From an uncultured Bacilli bacterium (GTDB taxonomy: Bacteria > Bacillota_I > Bacilli_A > RF39 > UBA660), in assembly GCA_949425635.1 (NCBI GenBank), contig CASPWD010000006.1, positions 62,001 through 126,000 of the forward strand: DNA of 64,000 bases. Reading direction: 5' to 3'. The translations under genes and the position numbers were made by a program. The stretch's first letter is position 1. Each line of letters begins with the position of its first letter. The notes under the pieces were generated by a model. That model was not told where the DNA came from. It saw only the letters and a list, made by a program, of their open reading frames with translations, and made no database searches. Shown here in pieces: positions 50,789 to 59,043 of this stretch.

Positions 50789-52204
50789 CTAAAAGAATCC
50801 TCTTATATGCCTTGATCTATAAGGATTTCTTAATTTTTTCAAAGCCTTTATTTCAATATCTCTAACTCTTCCTTTACTAACATTTAGAATTTTTCGAATT
50901 TCTTCTAAAGTCCTTTCACGATTATCGTCTAAACCATAACGTAAAATCAAAACTTTTTCTTCGTCAGCGGTTAAAGTACCAAGAACTTTTCTTATTTTAT
51001 CCGCACAAAAACTTAAATCAATCTCTTCTTCTGTATTATCAGAACCTACAGCAGAAATCATATCTTCATATTCGTCGATTGCTTCATAATCAGCAAAACT
51101 TATTGGCATCTCATTCTTGCAAGTTGGAACCAAATCACTTTCCATTAAACCATATATATCAGCATTAGGTATAACAGCATCTAACATTGCATCATAATTT
51201 GAAATTTGTTTAGATGATAAATTTACAAAATCCATACCAGCCAACTCATGAGGTGTTGCATCTACAACTCTTTCACTATCATACTCTCTTGCCAAACTAC
51301 GATAATATCGAATTAACTCTTTAGCTGTAAAATCTTCCCAAGTCATTCCATATAACTCTTTAAAATATTTCTTAATATTACGCTCTATTACTACAACAGC
51401 ATAAGTAGAAAATTGATATCCTAAACTACAATCAAAACCATTAATCGCCCTAGCTAAACCCTCTACACCATATAATTGTGCTTCATCTTTAGGAAGAGGA
51501 ATATTATTAAAGAAATTTCTAATACACCAATTAACTAGTTTCATATTTCTAACAACTAATTCATCTCTAATACTTTGATATTCTCTTTCATAAGCTCGAA
51601 CTTGCTTTTGAGTAGTTTCATTCTCTATCTTTTCTTGTTTTAATCTTTCTAATTCTTCACAATCTTTTAGATACTGATTATATACTAAAGAAAAATCTTG
51701 AACTACAGTTGATGTCATCCCATATCTACGCATGATAAACGAAATATTGTCTATACTCCTATCTTCCAAATTAGACAATTCTTGTAAAAAAGATTCAATC
51801 TTTTTAATTTGACCTTTATCATAAGAAGCAATCCTAGCTTCTAAAGATGCAATATCTACCGAATTATTAAGTCTTCCAACATTTAAAGATAACAAATTCT
51901 TAAGTTCATCAAGTCTTCTAAATAAAGCAATCTGCTCTTCATTTTTTAGGGGATTTTTCTCCAAAATATCATGTGGAATTGCTAAATAATTATCTGAGTA
52001 CTCATCAATATTATAATCTCCCAAAATATCAGCTATTTTATCAGTTTGTCTAGAAAAACCTCTTGTCCTATTTAAAAGTAACTGAATTTGTGAATAGGTT
52101 AAATCATATTTATCAGTCAATATCGATAATGGAATATCATTTTTAAGAAACTCATCTATAATACGTTCTAAAGACACTTTATCTTTAATTTTTTGCTTTG
52201 CCAT
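50789..52204 (-). CDS. Divergent sigma-70-family RNA polymerase sigma factor
   Basis: The protein is 471 residues. Region 2 is at about 215-285: 'RNMKLVNWCIRNFF', 'AQLYGVEGLARAINGFDCSLGYQFSTYAVVVIERNI', which follows the RpoD pattern of a core-binding helix, 'GFD...G..FSTYA' and the -10-recognition helix, but with AVVVIERNIKK in place of the nearly invariant ATWWIRQAI. Region 4 (about 410-471) is RpoD-like (LTADEEKVLILRYGLDD, RTLEEIRKILNVSKGRVRDIE). The N-terminal 40 residues look like a helix-turn-helix instead of region 1.1. The unusual tryptophan loss suggests an alternative or altered sigma factor. Strong promoter TTGACC-17-TATACT; Shine-Dalgarno GAGGGGGGAG. Confidence 0.85.
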   Translation of the reverse strand: MAKQKIKDKVSLERIIDEFLKNDIPLSILTDKYDLTYSQIQLLLNRTRGFSRQTDKIADILGDYNIDEYSDNYLAIPHDILEKNPLKNEEQIALFRRLDELKNLLSLNVGRLNNSVDIASLEARIASYDKGQIKKIESFLQELSNLEDRSIDNISFIMRRYGMTSTVVQDFSLVYNQYLKDCEELERLKQEKIENETTQKQVRAYEREYQSIRDELVVRNMKLVNWCIRNFFNNIPLPKDEAQLYGVEGLARAINGFDCSLGYQFSTYAVVVIERNIKKYFKELYGMTWEDFTAKELIRYYRSLAREYDSERVVDATPHELAGMDFVNLSSKQISNYDAMLDAVIPNADIYGLMESDLVPTCKNEMPISFADYEAIDEYEDMISAVGSDNTEEEIDLSFCADKIRKVLGTLTADEEKVLILRYGLDDNRERTLEEIRKILNVSKGRVRDIEIKALKKLRNPYRSRHIRGFF

Positions 52205-52231
52205 AATTTCTCCCCCCTCTTACTTATTCTA

Positions 52232-52260
52232 AGTATATATTAACTTAAATTTCTGGTCAA
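52232..52260 (-). promoter_or_regulatory. Promoter of the sigma-factor gene
   Basis: On the minus strand TTGACC (52255-52260), 17 bases, TATACT (52232-52237). Confidence 0.75.
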
Positions 52261-52300
52261 ATTTTGCTCCTTTTTTAAGATTTTAACTACAAAGTTTTAG

Positions 52301-52329
52301 TTTACAAAATGATAAAAAAATGTTAAAAT
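52301..52329 (+). promoter_or_regulatory. pyk promoter
   Basis: TTTACA (52301-52306), 17 bases, TGTTAAAAT with -10 TAAAAT (52324-52329). Transcription starts near 52336, after an upstream in-frame ATG at 52320, which fixes the true start at 52362. Confidence 0.75.
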
Positions 52330-52361
52330 TTATAAGATTAAATTTTGGGAGGAGTGTAAAA

Positions 52362-53780
52362 ATGAAAAAAACAAAAATTATATGTAGTATAGGTCCTTCT
52401 ACTCAAAAATGGGAGAATTTTAAGGGAATCGTTGAAGCTGGTATGAATGTTGCTAGAATTAATTTTTCTCATGCTACATTAGAAGAAAGAAGATTAGACG
52501 AATCATTAGTAAAGCGTGCTAATCAAGAATTAGGAGCAAATATCGCAATTCTTTATGATACAAAAGGTCCTGATTTAAGAACTTGTTCATTTGTTGATGA
52601 CAAAATTGAATTAGTAAAAGGAGCAACTATTAGAATAGTAGAATCTGATGGTGAAGACCGTCACGATGGAACAAAAGACCAAATAACTTTAAACTATGCA
52701 AATGTTTTAAAAGATTTAAGTGTTGGATCACCAATTCTTTTAGATGACGGATTCTATAAACTAATCGTTACTTCAATCGAAAGTGATGGTGTTACTTGTG
52801 AAATTCAAAACTCAGGTATAATCAAATCACGTCGTGGTGTATGTATGCCAGGAATAAAACTAGATGTTCCATACATCTCTGAAAAAGATAAAGAAGATAT
52901 CAAATACGCATGTGAAAATGATGGTGACTATCTAGCAATATCTTTTGTTAATAGTGCTGAGGACATTAAAGCTGTTAAAGAACTTTGTGCTGAATATGGT
53001 AAACCAAACATGCCTATTATCTCTAAAGTTGAAACTCAATATGCAATGGATAATTTAGATGAAATCGTTGAAGCTTCTGACTATATTATGGTTGCTCGTG
53101 GTGATTTAGGTATTGAAACTGGAGTTGAAAATTTACCACTTTACCAACAAATGATGATAGATACTTGTCATGCTTATGGTAAAGGTGTTATTATGGCTAC
53201 ACAAATGATGTATAGTATGAAAACAAACATCCGTCCTACTAACGCTGAAGTTACTGACGTTGCTAATGCTGTAATAGCTGGATGTGACGCTATCATGACT
53301 AGTGATGAAACTACTATTGGTAATTATCCTGTTGAAACAATCCAAACTATGTCTAACATTTGTGAAAATGTCGAACGTGTTACTAAATATAATTTAGATG
53401 AATTCAAATTAAGAGGAACTGAAATTCATAATACTATCGCTAAATGTGCTGTTGATGCTACACAAGATTTACCTATAAAAGCAATCGTTGCTTCTACTTT
53501 AACTGGTAAAACTGCTTTAGATATTGCATCTTTAAGACCAGAATCTATGATTATAGCAACTGTTACTGAAGAAAGAGTTGCACATTCATTAGCATTAAAA
53601 TGGGGTGTTTATACTAAAACTGTACCAATGTACAATGACACGGATGCTATCGTAAAAGATGGTGTAGCTGCTGCTAAAGAATTATTAAATCTTAAAAAAG
53701 GCGATTTAGTTGCAGTTGTTGGTGGTTTCCCTACAGAAGCTCATACTAACTTCTTAAAAATTCAAGAAATAGAAGACTAA
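52362..53780 (+). CDS. pyk: Pyruvate kinase
   Basis: Converts phosphoenolpyruvate and ADP to pyruvate and ATP, the last glycolytic step. The protein is 472 residues from ATG 52362 (GGGAGGAG upstream). N-terminal 'TKIICSIGPSTQ', 'GMNVARINFSHA', 'DTKGPDLRT', the 'IISKVE' lysine-glutamate metal site, 'IMVARGDLG' and 'TQMM' are all present. The C-terminal domain is complete but lacks the extra PEP-utilizer-like tail of the B. subtilis enzyme. Supplies pyruvate to the PFL pathway nearby. Confidence 0.97.
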   Translation: MKKTKIICSIGPSTQKWENFKGIVEAGMNVARINFSHATLEERRLDESLVKRANQELGANIAILYDTKGPDLRTCSFVDDKIELVKGATIRIVESDGEDRHDGTKDQITLNYANVLKDLSVGSPILLDDGFYKLIVTSIESDGVTCEIQNSGIIKSRRGVCMPGIKLDVPYISEKDKEDIKYACENDGDYLAISFVNSAEDIKAVKELCAEYGKPNMPIISKVETQYAMDNLDEIVEASDYIMVARGDLGIETGVENLPLYQQMMIDTCHAYGKGVIMATQMMYSMKTNIRPTNAEVTDVANAVIAGCDAIMTSDETTIGNYPVETIQTMSNICENVERVTKYNLDEFKLRGTEIHNTIAKCAVDATQDLPIKAIVASTLTGKTALDIASLRPESMIIATVTEERVAHSLALKWGVYTKTVPMYNDTDAIVKDGVAAAKELLNLKKGDLVAVVGGFPTEAHTNFLKIQEIED

Positions 53781-53800
53781 TTTTAAATATTTAATAAACC

Positions 53801-53835
53801 AAAAAATGATAAGTTTATAAAACTTATCATTTTTT
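53801..53835. terminator. Bidirectional terminator between pyk and the PBP gene
   Basis: A perfect 16-bp inverted repeat (53801-53816 with 53820-53835) has only a 3-base centre. It has an A-run on one side and a T-run on the other, so it works for both convergent genes. Confidence 0.9.
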
Positions 53836-53836
53836 A

Positions 53837-55942
53837 TTAGCCTAAAGTTATTTCCAATTTCATACAAGATGTTATTTCTGTTCCTTCTTCTATACTACTA
53901 GTTAGAACTTTTCCATATCCACTAGTTTTCAATTCTATATTTAATAATTTACATAAAGTAGCTACCTCATTACTACTCCATCCTACTATATTAGGCATTA
54001 TATACTTAGAGTCATTTGTAACTAAGAAAACTTTATTACCTGCTAATACTTTTTTACCTTTCTCAGGATATTGATTAACTATATATTTCCCACTACCTAA
54101 TTTAATAACATTAAGATTCATTGCTTTTAACTTTTCTTCCGTAGTAGTACTATCCAAACTCAAATAATTATTTATTGTAATTATCTTACTATTATCAACT
54201 TTTTCAACTAATTCAGTGATATTTTTATATTTAGCAATCTCCTCAATTACCTTTGTAACCATTCCAGCAAAATCTTTATATACACCCTTATATTTTTTTA
54301 CTGAAACATAAACAATATATTGAGGATCCTCATAAGGAAATACTCCCGCAAAACTACGAACATAATCATAAGTACCAGATAAATAACCTCTATCTCCTGC
54401 TATCTGAGCTGTTCCTGTTTTTCCAGCTACAACTATATTATCTGCCTTATAATATTTAGCATCTGTTTTACCACTATAAACAACATCATACATCATAGTA
54501 AGCATCTTATCGATGTTTTCTTTTTTTGCTTTTCTTCCCAATTCTGTACGTTCATGTTGATAGGTAACTTCACCAGTCTCCGTATTAACAATTTTATCAA
54601 CTATATATGGTTGTAATTCAATTCCTTCATTAGTTAAAATTGTTAAAGCTTGTAAATTTTGAATTGGTGTTGTTGTAATACCTTGACCAAATGATGCTGT
54701 AGCAAGTTCTGTTCTATAAGTAAAATCAATATCTCCACTTGCTTCATTTGGTAAAGTTATTCCTGTCTTCTTTCCAAAGCCCAAGCTAGTATAGAAGTTA
54801 TACAAACCTTCCCTACCTACTTTCTCAGCCAGATTAGATGCAGCAACATTAGAAGAATAAGAAAATCCCTCATCATAAGTAATCGTTCCCCAACCACGAC
54901 CGCCATTAAAATCGTTAATCAAAGATCCATCAATATTTCTTCTACCAGATAAATACTTTTCTGTTCCATCATATTTACCATTCTCCATCGCCGCTAAAAA
55001 CGAGAAAATCTTCATTGTACTTCCAGGTTCATAGGTATAAGATGTCAAAGGATTTAAATAATTTGTAATATCTAAAGTATTATTATTAAAACTAGGACTT
55101 GAACCAACAGCTACAATTGCTCCTGTTTTTGCATCCATAACCGAAAAAGTAAGCCAATCTAATTCATTCTTTTCAGTAAGTTCCTTAATAGCATTTTCTA
55201 CAAATAATTGTATCTTACTATCTATAGTTAAATATATATCTTGTCCTGCTTCAGCTTCCTCTGTAATAGGAATTGTATTTGGTAAAGAATATCCATAAGC
55301 ATCTTTTTGATATATTACATAACCATCTTTACCTTGCAGTTCTTCATCAAAATAAGCTTCTACTCCCATTTTTCCTACAATCTCGTTATCATCACCCTTT
55401 TGCGCATATCCTATAATATATGAAGCGAAATTACTCATTGGATAGAATCTTTTTGAACTTTCAGCAAAATCTATCCCTGGTAGTCCCAGACTATCTATTT
55501 GATTCTTGGTCACTGTACTAATATCTTTTCCATAAATACCAAATTCAACTTGGTAAGCTCCTTTAGTATTAAGTCTTTCTAAAATATATTCTTCAGGAGC
55601 ATTCAAAACCTCAGCTAACTTCTTAGCTGTTTCTTCCTTTTTAACAACATGTTGCGGATTCTTTATATCTTTAGTTCTAGTCTCTGAAAGATAAGCAATT
55701 AAAGTATATGAATTTATACTCTGAGCTAAAATATCCCCATCATTAGAATATATTGATCCACGACTAGCTTTCAAAATTCTCGTCTCTGTATTTCTATTTT
55801 CAACAAAAGCAGTCAAATTTACTCCATCAGTCGTTTCATTTAAACATACCAAAGACAATTTTATTACAATTGCAAAAAAAGAAAAAACAAGTACAACAAA
55901 AATTATCTTACTAACATTTATTGTATTGTTTCTTCTTCTCAT
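53837..55942 (-). CDS. Division-type penicillin-binding protein with PASTA domains
   Basis: A class B transpeptidase that cross-links septal peptidoglycan with FtsW. The protein is 701 residues: N-terminal membrane helix (about 10-32), the dimerisation (pedestal) domain (about 50-240), and a transpeptidase domain with S308-T-M-K311, S363-S-N365 and K508-T-G-T511. Two C-terminal PASTA domains (about 575-640 and 640-701) follow. Its place after mraZ-rsmH-ftsL identifies it as the FtsI/PBP2B-type enzyme (pbpB in Bacillus). PASTA domains are typical of Firmicutes/Actinobacteria. All catalytic residues are intact. Confidence 0.94.
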   Translation of the reverse strand: MRRRNNTINVSKIIFVVLVFSFFAIVIKLSLVCLNETTDGVNLTAFVENRNTETRILKASRGSIYSNDGDILAQSINSYTLIAYLSETRTKDIKNPQHVVKKEETAKKLAEVLNAPEEYILERLNTKGAYQVEFGIYGKDISTVTKNQIDSLGLPGIDFAESSKRFYPMSNFASYIIGYAQKGDDNEIVGKMGVEAYFDEELQGKDGYVIYQKDAYGYSLPNTIPITEEAEAGQDIYLTIDSKIQLFVENAIKELTEKNELDWLTFSVMDAKTGAIVAVGSSPSFNNNTLDITNYLNPLTSYTYEPGSTMKIFSFLAAMENGKYDGTEKYLSGRRNIDGSLINDFNGGRGWGTITYDEGFSYSSNVAASNLAEKVGREGLYNFYTSLGFGKKTGITLPNEASGDIDFTYRTELATASFGQGITTTPIQNLQALTILTNEGIELQPYIVDKIVNTETGEVTYQHERTELGRKAKKENIDKMLTMMYDVVYSGKTDAKYYKADNIVVAGKTGTAQIAGDRGYLSGTYDYVRSFAGVFPYEDPQYIVYVSVKKYKGVYKDFAGMVTKVIEEIAKYKNITELVEKVDNSKIITINNYLSLDSTTTEEKLKAMNLNVIKLGSGKYIVNQYPEKGKKVLAGNKVFLVTNDSKYIMPNIVGWSSNEVATLCKLLNIELKTSGYGKVLTSSIEEGTEITSCMKLEITLG

Positions 55943-55961
55943 ATAGCATTTACTCCTTATA

Positions 55962-56273
55962 TTATTCGTTTGTAACTACCTTAATATTCCCTTTTTGATA
56001 AGTAAGACTATTTAATTCAGCTACCTCTTGAATAGTATCCAAAGAAGCTAACTCACTTATTTCCATCTTTAAAGATTCGTTTAATTCTTCTTGATCTTTT
56101 ATTTCACTTTTAATCTGTTCTAATTCTATATTAGTCTCCGATAGTATAGCTTTAGTATAAACATTACACACTGGAATTGCAAGCAATATTAATAGAAGTG
56201 TAAAGTAAATAGCAAACTCTCCTCTTAACTTCTTTTTCAATTTATTCTTTTTTCTTGCAACTTTATTTGCCAT
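55962..56273 (-). CDS. ftsL: FtsL-type cell-division protein
   Basis: The protein is 103 residues with a very basic N-terminus (KKNKLKKKLRG), one membrane helix (about 20-41) and an outside coiled coil with leucine-rich heptads (IELEQIKSEIKDQEELNES). The sequence itself is poorly conserved; identification rests on the length, topology and position between rsmH and the PBP gene, as in the standard dcw cluster. Assembles with DivIB and DivIC at the septum. Confidence 0.85.
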   Translation of the reverse strand: MANKVARKKNKLKKKLRGEFAIYFTLLLILLAIPVCNVYTKAILSETNIELEQIKSEIKDQEELNESLKMEISELASLDTIQEVAELNSLTYQKGNIKVVTNE

Positions 56274-56277
56274 AATA

Positions 56278-57201
56278 TCAAATCCTTTCGATTATACGAA
56301 GTTTAGCACTCCTACTACGTGAATTTTCTTTTAATTCATTTTCACTTGGTAATATAGGCTTTTTATTAATTAATTTAATTGAAGGTAAATATTCGTCTGG
56401 AATTACTGGTAAACCTTTAACCAAATCATCAACTTCACTCATTTTCTTAAATAGTTGTTTAACTATTCTATCTTCTAAGGAATGAAATGTGATAACAGAC
56501 ATTCTTCCCTCTTTATTTAATAAATCAATTGCATCTGGTAAAACACTTTTTAATACTGTAAGCTCACCATTTACTTCAATACGAATCGCTTGAAATATTT
56601 GACGTTCCGGATGACTCTTGTTAAAGTACTTAGCTCCTACTGCAGATTCAATGATTTTTACTAGCTCTTTTGTAGTTTCTATTGTTTTATTTAATCTTTC
56701 ACTTACAATCTTTTTCGCAATTACTCTGCTCATTTTTTCTTCACCATATAGGTAAAAAATATTTGTAAGTTCTTCTACGCTATAAGTATTAACTATTTTT
56801 TTAGCATCCACACTACTAGAAGAATCCATTCTCATATCAAGTGGTGCATCATTCATAAAAGTAAATCCTCTATTTACATTATCGATTTGCGGACTAGATA
56901 ATCCTAAATCAAATAAAATACCATCTACTTTTTCAATACCTAATTCTTGTAACTTTTCTTTCATGTTAACAAAATTACTATATATTATAGTAAAATTATC
57001 TCCAATTTCACTTAATCTTTTTTTTGAATCACTTATAGCTTCTTCATCTTGATCAAAAGAATATAAATGACCTGTCTTAAGTCTTTTTAAAATTTCGCTA
57101 CTATGACCACCATATCCAAGTGTTGCATCAACATATATTCCATCACTTTTAATATTTAAGCCATCTATAGCTTCGTTTAGCATTACGCTATAATGTTTCA
57201 T
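56278..57201 (-). CDS. rsmH: 16S rRNA (cytosine1402-N4)-methyltransferase
   Basis: Methylates N4 of C1402 in the decoding centre of 16S rRNA using S-adenosylmethionine. The protein is 307 residues from ATG 57201 ([12 protein letters not shown]), after GAGGGG; longer in-frame ATGs lie too close to that site. Motif I '[14 protein letters not shown]', '[12 protein letters not shown]' and '[15 protein letters not shown]' followed by '[12 protein letters not shown]' are the family signature. Overlaps the end of mraZ by 14 bases. Second gene of the dcw cluster. Confidence 0.95.
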   Translation of the reverse strand: MKHYSVMLNEAIDGLNIKSDGIYVDATLGYGGHSSEILKRLKTGHLYSFDQDEEAISDSKKRLSEIGDNFTIIYSNFVNMKEKLQELGIEKVDGILFDLGLSSPQIDNVNRGFTFMNDAPLDMRMDSSSSVDAKKIVNTYSVEELTNIFYLYGEEKMSRVIAKKIVSERLNKTIETTKELVKIIESAVGAKYFNKSHPERQIFQAIRIEVNGELTVLKSVLPDAIDLLNKEGRMSVITFHSLEDRIVKQLFKKMSEVDDLVKGLPVIPDEYLPSIKLINKKPILPSENELKENSRSRSAKLRIIERI

Positions 57202-57634
57202 CAAAACCATTCCCCTCGAATAAATTTTCAGCAATATCTTCTATTTTATCAGAATTTTCTAAAAAGAAGTTATTCCATCCATCTTCTGACCATATTTCAA
57301 GTCGGTCATTTGCGCCGATGATAACGCATTCTTTCGTAACACCGGCGTAGCTAACCAATGGGGAGGTAATGTTAATTCGACCCTGACGATCAAATTCACA
57401 TTCAGTGGCACCAGAGAAGAAGGATCTCACAAACGTACGGACGTCTTTTTTGGTAAAAGGTAGAGTTTTTAATTTGGCAACTATATTATTCCACTCTGAC
57501 TCAGAATATACGTAGAGACATTTTTCCAAGCCACGAGTAACAATGAACTTTTCCCCAAGTTCAGCACGAAATTTAGCAGGAATTATAAGTCGTCCTTTGT
57601 CATCAATGTTATGATGATATTCGCCCATGAACAT
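57188..57634 (-). CDS. mraZ: Transcriptional regulator MraZ
   Basis: Represses the division/cell-wall cluster by binding repeats ahead of its own gene. The protein is 149 residues, starting at ATG 57634 ([11 protein letters not shown] is the classic family start; GGGGGA lies 7 bases upstream). Two SpoVT/AbrB-like MraZ domains are present, each with the D-x-(K/Q)-GR motif: DDKGRLIIP near residue 10 and DRQGRINI near residue 85. First gene of mraZ-rsmH-ftsL-pbp. Its operator is visible at 57646-57669. Confidence 0.96.
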   Translation of the reverse strand: MFMGEYHHNIDDKGRLIIPAKFRAELGEKFIVTRGLEKCLYVYSESEWNNIVAKLKTLPFTKKDVRTFVRSFFSGATECEFDRQGRINITSPLVSYAGVTKECVIIGANDRLEIWSEDGWNNFFLENSDKIEDIAENLFEGNGFDETL

Positions 57635-57645
57635 TAGAAAATCCC

Positions 57646-57669
57646 CCACTTTCCTCCACAATGTACCAC
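57646..57669 (-). promoter_or_regulatory. MraZ operator
   Basis: Three GTGG units lie exactly 10 bases apart on the minus strand (57666-57669, 57656-57659, 57646-57649), just after the transcription start and before the ribosome site. This is the arrangement known for MraZ boxes. Confidence 0.8.
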
Positions 57670-57680
57670 TGTCTACAATA

Positions 57681-57709
57681 ATAATACTTTAATTCCTAAT
57701 TTTTGTAAA
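57681..57709 (-). promoter_or_regulatory. mraZ (division cluster) promoter
   Basis: On the minus strand TTTACA (57704-57709), 17 bases, TATTAT (57681-57686). Start expected near 57674, immediately before the MraZ boxes. Confidence 0.7.
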
Positions 57710-57796
57710 TATTTTTTAAAAATTAGCGAAAAGGAAAAATGTAAATTTACGTAAACTTCATTGAGTGTATATTGACTTTTTTAAACTAACAAAAAT

Positions 57797-57836
57797 CAAA
57801 AAAAGACCTTCTAGATTATATCTAAAAAGTCTTTTT
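57797..57836 (-). terminator. ddl operon terminator
   Basis: On the minus strand AAAGACTTTTTAGA (57821-57834) pairs with TCTAGAAGGTCTTT (57802-57815) with two wobbles, followed by T5. Confidence 0.8.
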
Positions 57837-57843
57837 ATCTTTA

Positions 57844-59043
57844 TTACATTTTTGCTTTACTACCTTTTGATCCATTATAAGTACTTAAAATATTTGAATC
57901 AAAACTAGTAACCTTCTTCTTACCATCTTTATAATCTTTGATAGCAGTTGTTATCATCTCATCTAATAACTTAGGATATTTTTTTCCTTTAGCTGTATAG
58001 AAGAAGAAAGCCAAACAACCAGGAATTGTATTAGGTTCATTAACATAAACTTTCTTATTCTTCTCATCAACTAAGAAATCAAATCTTGTAACTCCACTTA
58101 AATTCAAACATCTGAAAGCTTCTTTTGAATATTTGTAAATGTCTTCTTCTACTTTTTTATCTAAATCTGCTGGTATTTTAAATCCACTAGTTTGCACTTT
58201 ACCAGCTCCACCTGATTTAGCAGGAGTCTTCTTCGCTCCAGATTCGCCACTTCCAATATACTTATCTTCAAATGTAAGGAAATCATTATCTGTTAACATT
58301 TCTCCAATAAGGGAACATTCCATGTGCTCATAATTTCCTACTACTGCACAATCAACTTCTTTTAAATTATGAACCATTGCTTCAACAACAATTTTTTGAT
58401 CGTACTTTATTGCTTCGTCTATCGCTTCTTTTAGTTCATCAATTGTCTTAGCAACATTAATACCAACACTACTACCTAAACGAGCTGGTTTTACAATAAC
58501 AGGAAAACCAAGTTTCTTTATATCTTTTACTATTTTTTCTTCGTCGCTTTGATATTCATGATCATAGAACCAAGTGTATTCTACAACTGGAACTCCAGAA
58601 GCTGCCATAATTTGTTTTTGAACAACCTTATCTTGTCCAACAGAAGCCCCAAGCATTGAAGGACCAACATAAGGAATACCAATAGTTTCTAAATAACCAG
58701 ATAAAGAACCATCTTCTACTCCTTTACCATGTACAATAGGAAAAGCTATATCAATATGACTAACTACTTTATTAAATAAGCCTTTCTTAGTCATCAATAC
58801 AAACTTATCATCTTTTTTAGTTAAAACAACTTCCTTTGCTACATCTTTAATTGTTTCTGGATTCTTATAAGCAGTCATTTCTTTCAAAGCTTCTCCAGTC
58901 CACCAATTACGTTTTTTATCAATATAAATTGGTACTACTTCATACTTTTTAGTATCCATAAAGCTCATTGCTTGAACAGCCGTAATAATACTTACTTCAT
59001 GTTCAACAGTTTCACCACCAAAAATAACTCCAACTTTTATCAT
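57844..59043 (-). CDS. ddl: D-alanine--D-alanine ligase
   Basis: Joins two D-alanines with ATP for the peptidoglycan stem. The protein is 399 residues. ATP-grasp fold: N-terminal 'VIFGGETVEHEVSIITA', 'FPIVHGKGVEDGSLSG', the ATP-binding 'PVIVKPARLGSSVGI' and the metal-binding 'YVNEPNTIPG'. A Gly/Ser/Lys-rich stretch of about 20 residues after DKY (GSGESGAKKTPAKSGGAGK) makes the omega-loop region longer than in E. coli Ddl. Starts within the murF stop (ATGA overlap), so cell-wall precursor genes are coupled. Confidence 0.94.
   Translation of the reverse strand: MIKVGVIFGGETVEHEVSIITAVQAMSFMDTKKYEVVPIYIDKKRNWWTGEALKEMTAYKNPETIKDVAKEVVLTKKDDKFVLMTKKGLFNKVVSHIDIAFPIVHGKGVEDGSLSGYLETIGIPYVGPSMLGASVGQDKVVQKQIMAASGVPVVEYTWFYDHEYQSDEEKIVKDIKKLGFPVIVKPARLGSSVGINVAKTIDELKEAIDEAIKYDQKIVVEAMVHNLKEVDCAVVGNYEHMECSLIGEMLTDNDFLTFEDKYIGSGESGAKKTPAKSGGAGKVQTSGFKIPADLDKKVEEDIYKYSKEAFRCLNLSGVTRFDFLVDEKNKKVYVNEPNTIPGCLAFFFYTAKGKKYPKLLDEMITTAIKDYKDGKKKVTSFDSNILSTYNGSKGSKAKM

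Noticed and set aside
52320-52361. Longer pyruvate kinase start at 52320
   Set aside because: It lies inside the promoter (before the predicted transcript start); the site at 52362 has a strong ribosome site.
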